Positions 55,837-64,000 of a stretch of DNA of 64,000 nt are shown in pieces. The notes under the pieces were generated by a model. The model saw nothing but the letters and a program-made list of their open reading frames with translations, did not search any database and was not told where the DNA came from. This DNA comes from Hymenopus coronatus (taxonomy: Eukaryota; Arthropoda; Insecta; Mantodea; Hymenopodidae): the NCBI GenBank assembly GCA_030762935.1, contig CM060887.1, positions 13,508,501-13,572,500 on the forward strand. Reading direction: 5' to 3'. The translations under genes and the position numbers were made by a program. Position 1 is the stretch's first letter, and each line of letters starts with the position of its first letter.

Positions 55837-56385
55837 ACTTTCTCTACACGTACTATGTACATAGTATATAGAGAAGCTATTGCATTTCACCCAAAATTCG
55901 ATAGCGCGATTTCACCGGAAATACATGTTTTGGGTTCCCCTGAATACAAAAAAAGATTTTCAGTAAAAAAGGTCCATGTGTGTGTGTGTGTGTCTGTGTG
56001 TGTTTGTGTATGTGTCTGTGGATAGCATAGCTCAAAAATGAAAAGACTGTTGAATACCAAAAATTGGTATCTAAGTTTGGTATATTCCAAGGATGCAACA
56101 CGAAGATTTCCAAGAAAATCCCACATGGAAGTTTTTTCGAAAATTTTGATTTTCTCATACAGGAATGTGTCAACTGGTGTCCACACAAACAAAGGAACTT
56201 CAGTCACATAGCAGCCAGCTTTTGACTATCACTTTATCCTATGGTACTCCCTTATTTCGGAAGTAATGAGGGTATTTCTTCCATTTTTTTTTCTATTAGC
56301 ATGATGTAAATAGAAGCTTAAGCTTTTTAACAATAATTTCTTGCAAAGATGTAGAGAAAGTCATGTGAATGGAAAACATCAGATT
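55837..56385 (+). mobile_element. HT53, internally deleted type-A copy
   Basis: H end ACTTTCTCTACACGTACTAT. The body jumps from TTTTGATTTTCTC to ATACAGGAATGTGTC; the two normal blocks share TTTTCTCA, so the ~270-bp deletion has microhomology. E end GTAGAGAAAGTCATGTGAAT. Confidence 0.9.
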
Positions 56386-56800
56386 AATGTTAGCAGAAAT
56401 GGAAGGATTGTTTGCTTCCTTGTATTACCTTAAGCTAAAACGATCGTCAAATCTTTCAAACTAGGTCGCTACGTGATACAAATTGAAATTCGGTTCTCTT
56501 TGCATGACTGAGTAAAACTAAAGAGATATGGAAGTAATGCGTTTTAAGAAAAGTTTAAGTATTTTATAATTGAATATCTCAGGAACGGCAATTTCTCAAT
56601 TCTTGGTAATGCAAAGCAACGGATTTCAGACACTTGCCAACGAGATTTTAAAGCTTTTGATTGTTGCTTTAGCCTGTGTATTCCCTAATTTATCTCTTAA
56701 TTACAAGAAACCACGTAATAAGACCATTTCTTTTAATGTTTATATCGATTAGCATGAAGTAGATAGAAGAACAAGCTAATTTATTACAGAGCATATGCAA
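56386..56800. mobile_element. HT54, inverted chimera of two interiors
   Basis: Minus-strand E-side interior (TTAGCAGAAATGGAAGGATT to AATATCTCAGGAACGGCAAT) joins at about 56592 to plus-strand E-side interior (AATGCAAAGCAACGGATTTC to TTTATTACAGAGCATATGC). Confidence 0.75.
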
Positions 56801-57057
56801 CAGTATAGGAACCTCGGATCTTCACCTCCATAGTATGTCGCTTAGAGAGTGTGTGCTGGTGGTTGAAATCATAACAGACCGTGGGGCACAGAGTGGCTAG
56901 CTCTGTTGAAATCGATGTGACGCTGGGGACGGCATTTATGACATAGATTGTAAAATGTCGGAATTTGATGGCTTCCCACGGTGATATGTTTTCATACCAA
57001 TGGACCTAAGACCAGAAGACCTTTCTCATTGTATTAGCAATCTAAAATACAGAATAT
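56801..57057. other. unassigned spacer
   Basis: Slightly GC-richer than its neighbours. Nothing recognised. Confidence 0.3.
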
Positions 57058-57059
57058 TA

Positions 57060-57863
57060 CTCTCGCTTGACTTTCATCTTACAAAAGATTATTCTTCCTT
57101 CTACGCCATGCTAATTGATGTTCTTATTACTTAGTTCTTTATAAGTAGAAGGGAACTAAAAGAATGCGCTATGGTAAAGTGATAGTCAAATGTTTTAAAT
57201 CTTTTGATATGCGATGATCATTGCAATTTGCTGATTTGCCAGGAGTAGAACAAAAGAAAAACGGACACCTCCTGTCAGAGAAAAGTATAAGTATTTCAAT
57301 TTGATACCATTAACAAGGAATACCTCAGAAACGGCCACCTCCACAACAAAATTGCAAAGGACATAAATTGTGTTTTTTCACGAGATCTACATTTTTTAAT
57401 AAGTTACGTTTTACCAGTTATGCAAATATAGACAAAATTCATCCAGAATAAAGAAGTATTCAGAGGCTATTGCCAGAAAATTCAAGATATACATTTTATT
57501 TGTGATGTAAATAGGTTTAATTTGCGATACTTGAATCAAAGTCGTTACAGCCATTTTTGAGAAAATCAAAATTTTCAAAATTTTATCCATGTAGAGGTTA
57601 GTTTCGAGTGAGAGAATTTTCATAAAACTCTTCTTTCGAATTCTTAGAAGATACTAAATTTAAGTACCAAGTTTGGTATTTCATAGTATTTTAGTTTTTG
57701 AGCTATGCTTTCCACAGATAAACACAGACATATGCACGGCGATTTTTTCTTAAACATGCCTTTTTTGCACTCAAGGGACTTCAAAACTTATATTTGCGTT
57801 ACTTTTTGGGTGCATTACAATTCCTTCTCTATACATTATGTACATAGTACGTCTAGAGAAAGT
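57060..57863 (-). mobile_element. HT55, near-complete copy
   Basis: Worn E end (CTCTCGCTTGACTTTCATC). H end ACATTATGTACATAGTACGT then CTAGAGAAAGT. CA tract reduced. Confidence 0.87.
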
Positions 57864-57867
57864 AAAA

Positions 57868-58602
57868 ATCTGATAGAGTCCATTCACACTGCTTTCCGAT
57901 CTGTTCTATTCACATGACTTTCTCTACATCTCTGCAAGAAATTATTGTTAAAAAACTTATACTTCTATTTACTTCAATACTAATCGAGAAAAAATTAGCG
58001 GAAATAGTCTCATTACTTGCTTCCTTGTAAGTAGGAGAGAAATAAGGGAGTACCATAGGCTAAAGTGATAGTCAAAAGCTGGTTGCTATGTGACTGAAGC
58101 TCCTTTGTTTGTATGAATAGTATTTGACGAATCCCTGTATGAGAAAAGTGCATGTTTTTTTTAGGTGAAATAAAAAACAAGGAATATCTCAAAAACGATC
58201 AAATCCACGAAAAAATGTATGTTATATAAATTGTGTGTTTTAACGTGCTCTACATTTTCTGTGTGGTAAGTTTTTGTTCATCTCTTACGGTTTAGGACTT
58301 TTGTAAAATTTCGTATAATTCATCCAGAATAAAGTGGTTTTCAGAGTCTATTCCTAGAAAATTCAAGATATACATTTTATTTGTCAGGTAAATATATTTA
58401 ATATACGATATTTTAATCAAAATCGTTAGAAACATTTTTGAGAAAATCAAAATTTTCGAAAAAAGTTCCATGTAAAGGGTAGTTGGGGGTGGGGGATTTT
58501 CTTGAAAATCTTTGTGTCGCATCCTTGGAACATACCAAACCTAAGTACCAAGTTTGGTTTTTAAGGGATTTTTCGTTTTTGAACAAGGCTTCCCCCAGGC
58601 AC

Positions 58603-58656
<54 letters not shown>

Positions 58657-58801
58657 GAACATTTTTTTATAAGTGCTTTTTTTTTTTTTTTATTCAGGAG
58701 GTCTCAAAAAATGTATTTCCGGTGAAATGTCGGTATCGAATTTTTGGGTGCAATACAATACCTTCTCTATACACTATGTACATAGTACGTGTAGAGAAAG
58801 T
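57868..58801 (-). mobile_element. HT56, complete copy with long (CA)n
   Basis: The E end is doubled: a worn ATCTGATAGAGTCCATTCAC at 57868, then CTATTCACATGACTTTCTC at 57904. H end CACTATGTACATAGTACGTG then TAGAGAAAGT. The CA microsatellite spans 58607-58651, followed by a T run of about 15 at 58678. Confidence 0.9.
58607..58651. repeat. (CA)n microsatellite inside HT56
   Basis: About 20 CA units at the usual GT/CA position of the HT element. Confidence 0.95.
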
Positions 58802-59010
58802 TAAAATCCTTGAGTAGGCCGGTCACAGATATCGAACTCGCGAGCTGCCGAATGGGAGGTAAAGACGAAACCGCCTAAGATATCCCACTCGGTGTATACA
58901 CACATATTTATGCCCTTTTCGTAAATATGTATTTTTTTAAAGGACTCAAAGAATGGAACTCCGATGAAACTTGTTATAGAATACCCTGTACATGTTCCAC
59001 ATAGAATAAA
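58802..59010 (-). other. tRNA-like scrap and HT H-side scrap
   Basis: Minus strand at about 58805-58890 holds GCGAGTTCGATATCT (B-box-like). 58893-58985 weakly matches the minus-strand H side (TTTTTAAAGGACTCAAAGAA, CCGATGAAACTTGTTATAG). Both are low-confidence assignments. Confidence 0.35.
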
Positions 59011-59248
59011 AAGGCAGCTCACCTCGGTAAGGTGGGAATAGCGTGTTTGCCTAACATTCAAGATGTCACGAGTTTGAATCTCGCTTAGGGTGAGTTACCC
59101 GGATAAGGGGTTTTTCGGGGTTTATTCTGAGAAGACGAATGTCGAATAAACTTAAGCTCTATGGCCCCCGGGATAAATTGAGCATCATTTGACCCATTTC
59201 ATTCATCGTCCGATATGACCAAGCAGGTAAGAGGACGTTAAGCGAAAA
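59011..59248 (+). mobile_element. SINE-A copy 2, near full length
   Basis: CAGCTCACCTCGGTAAGGTG head, B box GAGTTTGAATCTCGC, TATTCTGAGAAGACGAATGT, TCATTCATCGTCCGATATGA, GGACGTTAAGCG and a poly-A tail. Confidence 0.9.
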
Positions 59249-59254
59249 AAAAAA

Positions 59255-59326
59255 AGGTAGCCCACCCCGGTAGTGTGGGGGTAGCGTGTCTGTCTCACAT
59301 CCAAGAGGTTGCGAATTCTAATATAA
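59255..59326 (+). mobile_element. SINE-A copy 3, head only
   Basis: CCCACCCCGGTAGTGTGGGG and GGTAGCGTGTCTGTCTCAC are followed by GTTGCGAATTCTAAT. It is cut in or after the B box, where HT57 begins. Confidence 0.8.
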
Positions 59327-59328
59327 AA

Positions 59329-60231
59329 ATCTGATGTATTACACTTTCTCTAGCTATTCTGCAAACTTCTTACATAAGATTCTTCTTCTTCCTGCACCTT
59401 GCTAATCGAGATAATCATTAGCAGAATGTTCTTACTACTTAGTTCCTTACAAGTAGAAAGAAAATAAGAGAATACACTAGGCTAAACCGATAGTCAATTG
59501 CTTTAAAACCTGTCGTTATTTGATTGTCATTGCAAATCGCTCCCTTTCTTGGCCAGGAGTAGAACAAAAGAAATAGGTGCAATTCCTGTCTGAGAAAAGT
59601 ATAAGTACTCACAACTGAAACCAAAAACAAGGAATATCTCGGAAACGGTTACCTCCACAACAAAAATGTAAAGTACATATATTGTGTGTTTTGTTCAGAT
59701 CAACATTTTCTGTGTAGTAAGTGTTTGTCTATCTCTTACCGTTTAGCAGTTAAACAAAATTTAGCAAACTTCATCCAGAATAAAGAGTTCTTCAGAAGCT
59801 ATTCCCAGAAAATTCAAGGTATACATTTTATTTGGTATCTAAATATCTTTAATATACGCGATTTTAATCAAAATCGGTAGAGCCATTTTTTAGAAAATCA
59901 AAATTTTCGAAAATTTTTCCATGTAAAGGGTAGTTCGGGGTGGGGGGATTTTTTTGAAAATCTTTGTGTCGCTTCCTTGAAAGATACCAAATCTAAATAC
60001 CAAGTTTAGTATTTAACGGTCTTTTCGTTTTTGAGCTATGCTGTCCACACGACAAACACACAGACAGAAAGACAAACACATACACACGGATTTTTTTTGA
60101 AAACGCTTTTTTTTTGGACTCAGGGGGTCCTAAAACATGTATTTCCGGTGTAATATCGGTATCGAAATTTTGGGTGGAATATAATACTTCCTCTATACAC
60201 TATATGCATAGTACATACATATAGAGAAAGT
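59329..60231 (-). mobile_element. HT57, complete copy that interrupts the SINE cluster
   Basis: E end ATCTGATGTATTACACTTTC (the ~7 bp CACATGA are lost) with TCTAGC; H end TGCATAGTACATACATATAG then AGAAAGT. 903 bp. Confidence 0.92.
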
Positions 60232-60236
60232 AAAAA

Positions 60237-60412
60237 TACTTAGCATGACATCTTTCGGAATTGAAGTAAAGCCGTTGGTCACGTGTCGTAGATTTACGGC
60301 ATGTAAAAGAACCTCAAGCCTGATAGAGAGGCCTCTGAGCAAAATTAAGCGGTCTTTCACGCCCAGAACTGCAATAGTTAAAGAGCATCCATAAATAAAA
60401 CGCAATTTCATT
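60237..60412 (+). mobile_element. SINE-B copy 5, 5' truncated
   Basis: Starts at CTTAGCATGACATCTTTCGG, in the body, and continues to AAACGCAATTTCATTT. The tRNA head is missing. No intact target duplication seen. Confidence 0.88.
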
Positions 60413-60590
60413 TAAATTCGAATATCGCTTGGGATAAGTGTTTTTTCGGGGGTTTCCCTTATCATGAGCAGAAAAATGAGGTGTAAATATCAGCTCTGTA
60501 GACACCGAGATCATTTGAACATCATTTCAATTTCATTCATCGTCCGATATGGCTAACCAGGTTAAACGGTGTTAAACTAACAAAAAAAAA
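60413..60590 (+). mobile_element. SINE-A copy 4, 5' truncated
   Basis: Starts at ATTCGAATATCGCTTGGGAT (the B box) and runs to GGTTAAACGGTGTTAAAC with a poly-A tail. Confidence 0.85.
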
Positions 60591-60605
60591 AAAAAGAAGA
60601 AAAAA

Positions 60606-60845
60606 ATCCACCTTGATAGTATGGGGGTAGCGTGTCTGCCTCACACTCAAGAGGTCGCGAGTTCGAATCTCGCTTAGGATGAGTTACCCGATAAGATTTT
60701 TGTCGGAGTTTTCCCTTAACCTAAGAAGACGAATGTCAAGCTAGTTTAATCTCCATGGACTCCGAGAATATTTGAGCATCATTTCACCGATTTCATACAT
60801 TGTCCAATATGATCAACTAGTTTAAAGGACGTTAAACCAAAAAAC
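60606..60845 (+). mobile_element. SINE-A copy 5, near full length
   Basis: CCACCTTGATAGTATGGGGG, TAGCGTGTCTGCCTCACACT, B box GAGTTCGAATCTCGC, TTTTCCCTTAACCTAAGAAG, GGACGTTAAACC and an A-rich tail. It is the best preserved head of the family, with a CAC anticodon-like triplet. Confidence 0.9.
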
Positions 60846-61285
60846 TAAATAAAAAGGCACAGAACCACCTGTTTGTTTTCAGCAATCGAACGCATTTAGC
60901 GTTACACGTGAGTGCTATTAGCGTTTCTGCGAATGTACAGGCGCACTGCATTAATTGCGTTAATTCCTCACGGGACCTTCTCATTAAAACTCGTCCTGGA
61001 TAAAGCTTCGTTCAAACTAACAACCTGTATGGCACTATAAAAGCTGTTTAAACGGCATTTTCTATTAATTTCACAAACGCGCTTGTACAAACATTCCGCT
61101 TAAGTAGCTGAACAAACACCATTCAAAAGAGAAGCTACAGAAACCAGGCCTTCTTCCTGTATGCCTTTCGGAATTAGACCCTTGATTTAAAACTGAACGT
61201 TGCTCAAGCTTGATGGTATGCATATACATCCATTAACTGAAGGACAAAAACAGAAATTCATGGGAATGGGACACATAAGATTTTT
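60846..61285. other. unassigned spacer ending in an HT E-end scrap
   Basis: No recognised repeat up to about 61255. Then ATGGGAATGGGACACATAAG and ATTTTT match the last ~25 bp of an HT E end, directly against HT58. Confidence 0.4.
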
Positions 61286-62100
61286 ACTTCCTCTTTATTC
61301 ACTATGTACATAGTGTATAGAGAATATTGGACTCCACTAAAAAATTCGATACCGAGATTTCACCGGAAATATATGTTTTAGGGCCCCCTTTATCTAAAAA
61401 AAGAATTTTCGGAAAAAGGTCCGTGTGTGTGTGTGTGTCCGTGTGTCTGTGAACACGATAACTCAAAAACAAAAAATAGGTAAAATACCAAACTTGGTAT
61501 TTAAGTTTAGTATCTTCCAGGGATGCGACACGACATGGAAAATTTGGATTTTCTCAAAAATGGCTCTAACGATTTTAATTAAAATATCGTATATTAAAGA
61601 TATTTACCTGACCAATAAAATGTATATTTTGAGTTTTCTGGGAATACCCTCTGAAGAGTAGTTTATTCTGGATGAATTTTACGGAACTTTGAATAACTTC
61701 TAAACTGTAAGAAATGGACAAAAACTTACTACACAAAAAATGTAGAGCACGTTAAAACACACAATTTATGTTATATACATTTTTGTCGTGGAGTTTGTCG
61801 TTTTTGAGACATTCCTTATTTTTGGTTTCTGCTATGAAAAACTTATATTTTTCTCATACAGAAACTTGTCAACACCGATCTATATAAACAAAGGAACTTT
61901 ATTGACATAGCAACCAGCTTTTGACTATCACTTTAACTTATGATAGTCTCTTATTTCGCTTCTACTTACAAGCAAGCGAGTAATAAGACTATTTCTGCTA
62001 ATTTTTTGTGATTAGCATAAAGTAAAAATAAGTATAAGTATTTTAAGAATAATTTGTTGCAGAGATGTAGAAAAAGTCATGTGAATGGTACACATCAGAT
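61286..62100 (+). mobile_element. HT58, complete type-A copy
   Basis: H end ACTTCCTCTTTATTCACTAT; E end GATGTAGAAAAAGTCATGTG. A short deletion removes the CCCCCACCCC block (GACACGACATGGAAAATTTG). 815 bp. Confidence 0.93.
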
Positions 62101-62107
62101 TTTTTTG

Positions 62108-62737
62108 TTCTTTCTTTCCTTCACTGTGGATGATTGCGCGTGCATCCTAAAAAAACGAGGTCATCACCTTGTCTGCAGATTTCAGCTCCTTTGCCTTCAT
62201 CGGAGCTGGTTCGCATTTAAAACCCCGCTGTTTCCACTGCACTTTTATCTCTGAAGTGTAGTAGTGTATCCATTTTTCATCACAGTTATGAATCAACGCA
62301 TAAACTGGTCAGTACTGTGACGGAAATATGCTAAACCAGCTTCCGAATCGATTAACGATTGTGTTTATTCTGCATTGAGAGCAAACGCGGCACCCATCTT
62401 GGCGAGAACTTTGTTAGACCTAATTTTTGGTGCAAAATTGAGAACACTGTACCGTGTGATGTGCCTGTGGCCTCTACTATTTCGCGAACTTTTATTCGCC
62501 TATCACTGAAAACCATATCCTGGACTTTGTCAATCATTTCGAAGGAAATGACTTCTGCTGGACGTGCAGAACGATGTTCATCATTTGTGGATATACGCCA
62601 CGTTTAAATTCATTTATGCAATTGATAATTGTTGCAAACGCAAGAGTAGATGTGCCATGAACTTTATCCAACTCGGCTTTTATCTCTTTTGGTGTTAAGC
62701 CTTTTAAATAGAAGAGTTTAATCACCACGGGAAAACT
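62108..62737 (-). mobile_element. mariner 3, internal fragment between two HT copies
   Basis: Only the first half of a mariner transposase region. Both ends are cut: by HT58's E end at left and HT59's H end at right. No inverted repeats remain. Confidence 0.85.
62108..62737 (-). pseudogene. mariner transposase, N-terminal half, broken
   Basis: From right to left: KLFYLKGLTPKEIKAELDKV and FATIINCINEFKRG form the first helix-turn-helix. After a one-base frameshift, MIDKVQDMVFSDRRIKVREI and GTSHGTVFSILHQKLG form the second. Then a stop-rich part contains CDEKWIHYYTSEIK, the region of the first catalytic Asp (usually DETW), and KSADKVMTSFF. At least two frameshifts and several stops. Different in sequence from mariner 1 and 2. 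Confidence 0.9.
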
Positions 62738-62744
62738 CGTTTTT

Positions 62745-63585
62745 ACTTTCTCTACACATATGTGAACGTATTGCAATTCACCCAAAAATTCGATACCGAG
62801 ATTTCATCGGATATAGATGGTTTGGGTCCCCCAGATTTAAAAAAAAAAAGGGAAAAAGGTACATATATATGTGCGTGAGACTGTGGATAGCGTAGCTCAA
62901 AAACGAAAAGACCGTTAAATACCGAAGTTGATATTTAAGTTCAGTATCTTACAAAGGTGCGACACGAAAATTTTCAAGAAAATCTCCTCACTTTCAACTA
63001 CTCTTAACAAGGAAAAAATGTCTAAAGTTTTGATTTTCTGAAAAATGGCTCTAACGAATTTAATTAAAATATTGTATATTAAATATACTTACCTTACAAA
63101 ACGTATATCTTGAATTTTCTGGGAATAGCCTCTGGCGACTTCTTTATTCTGGATGAATTTTACGAATTTTTGTATAACTGGCAAACCGTAAGAGATAGAC
63201 AAACATTTATATAATAGAAAATATAGAACTGGTATAAATGGACAATTTATGTTATATACATTTTTTTTCTTGGAGCTGATCGTTTTTGACACATTCCTTG
63301 TTTTTGGTTTCCGCTTTGAAAAACTTATACTTTTCTCATATAGGAATTTGTAAATTTCTGTCCATAGAAACAAAGGAACTTCAGTCACATAGCAACCAGC
63401 TTTTGACTAATACTTTAGCCTATGGTACTCCCTTATTTGGCTTCTGTTTGTATGGAAGCAAGTAATAGGAGAATTTCTGCTAATTTTTTCTCGATTAGCA
63501 TGAATTAAAAAAAAAATAAGCTTTTTAACAATACTTTGTGGCAGATAATGTAGAGAAAGTTATGCGAATGGACCATATGGAACCA
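62745..63585 (+). mobile_element. HT59, near-complete copy with partial palindrome
   Basis: H end ACTTTCTCTACACATATGTG with the core deleted. E end TGTAGAGAAAGTTATGCGAA then TGGACCATATGGAACC. Confidence 0.9.
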
Positions 63586-63590
63586 TTTTT

Positions 63591-64000
63591 ACTTTCTCTA
63601 TACGTACTATGTACACAGTGTATAGAGAAGGTATTGCATTCCACCAAAAATGTCGATACCGAGATTTCACCGGAAATATATAGGGCCCCTTGCATCCAAA
63701 AAGTATTTTCAGAAAAAGGTCGGTGTATATGTGTGTGTCCGTGTGTCTGTGAACACGGTAACTCAAAAACGAAAAGTTGGTTAAATACCAACTTAGTATT
63801 TAAGTTTAGTATTTTCCAGGGATGCGACACGACGATTTTGAGAAAAATCTCTAAATCCCAAACTATCCTTTACATAGAACTTTTTTCGAAAATTTTGATT
63901 TTCTAAAAAAAGGCTAACGTTTTTGATTAAAATATCGTATATTAAAGATATTTACCAGACAAATAAAATGTATATTTTGTATTTTCTAGGAATAGCCTAT
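63591..64000 (+). mobile_element. HT60, copy running off the window end
   Basis: H end ACTTTCTCTATACGTACTAT with core TGTACACAGTG. Ordered blocks to GGAATAGCCTAT at the window edge. Confidence 0.93.

Noticed and set aside
58483..58817. Overlapping frames rich in Thr-His or Val-Cys repeats
   Set aside because: These are translations of the CA/GT microsatellite within HT56 in several frames.
1..64000. Canonical Helitron (5' TC, 3' CTRR with hairpin ~10 bp upstream)
   Set aside because: Read with the hairpin at the 3' side, HT starts with (A)TCTGATG and ends AGAAAGT in a run of A. The CTRR end is absent and the target is T/A runs, so I only propose a Helentron-like relation.
1..64000. LTR retrotransposons or endogenous viral sequences
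   Set aside because: No long direct terminal repeats, primer-binding sites, or gag/pol/env-like frames were recognised.

Overview
The window looks like repeat-dominated, AT-rich nuclear DNA from a large invertebrate genome, most likely an arthropod. The evidence is three mariner DNA transposons with D34D-type transposase remains, several unrelated tRNA-derived SINE families, a non-LTR retrotransposon tail ending in (ATCT)n, microsatellites, and no operons or bacterial-style genes. I cannot name the species. I found no intact host protein-coding gene, rRNA or functional tRNA. Most open frames are chance frames inside repeats.

One interspersed element dominates, about 55 copies or pieces covering by eye roughly two thirds of the window. 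I call it the HT (hairpin-terminus) element. A complete copy is about 820-920 bp. Its H end starts ACTTTCTCTAC and is a 35-45 nt imperfect palindrome around CTATGTACATAG. Then come a conserved block (CGATACCGAGATTTCACCGG), a GT-rich tract (GTCCGTGTGTGTGTC), several conserved AT-rich blocks, and the E end (TAGAGAAAGTCATGTGAATG, then GAACACATCAGAT). Strand + means H end on the left. The 12-bp ACTTTCTCTAC(A/G) motif is terminal at H but about 25 bp internal and inverted at E, an asymmetric terminal inverted repeat. Insertions lie in T runs without an obvious target duplication. No copy encodes a recognisable protein. The architecture recalls non-autonomous Helentron/Helitron2-derived elements (DINE-1 type), but that is an inference.

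Layout: 1-1.5 kb, mixed sequence with SINE pieces; 1.5-9.6 kb, HT copies on the minus strand; 9.6-10.5 kb, unique sequence plus SINE-A; 10.4-16.8 kb, HT copies on plus, a tandem duplication, an HT-HT inverted chimera carrying mariner 1, and SINE-C; 16.8-20 kb, HT chimera, a possible exon relic and a SINE-B-in-SINE-C nest; 20-29 kb, HT copies, a second palindromic MITE and a truncated LINE; 29-38.6 kb, nested HT copies on plus; 38.6-41.4 kb, two tRNA-like elements with inverted repeats; 41.4-49 kb, HT copies; 49.6-51 kb, a complete 1.3-kb mariner inside an HT hairpin; 51-58.8 kb, HT copies; 59-60.8 kb, a SINE cluster; 61-64 kb, HT copies flanking a third mariner.

Nested insertions give a relative history. 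HT elements inserted into older HT copies, and SINEs, mariners and the LINE then landed in HT DNA. The three transposase genes are all broken, so nothing here looks autonomously mobile today.
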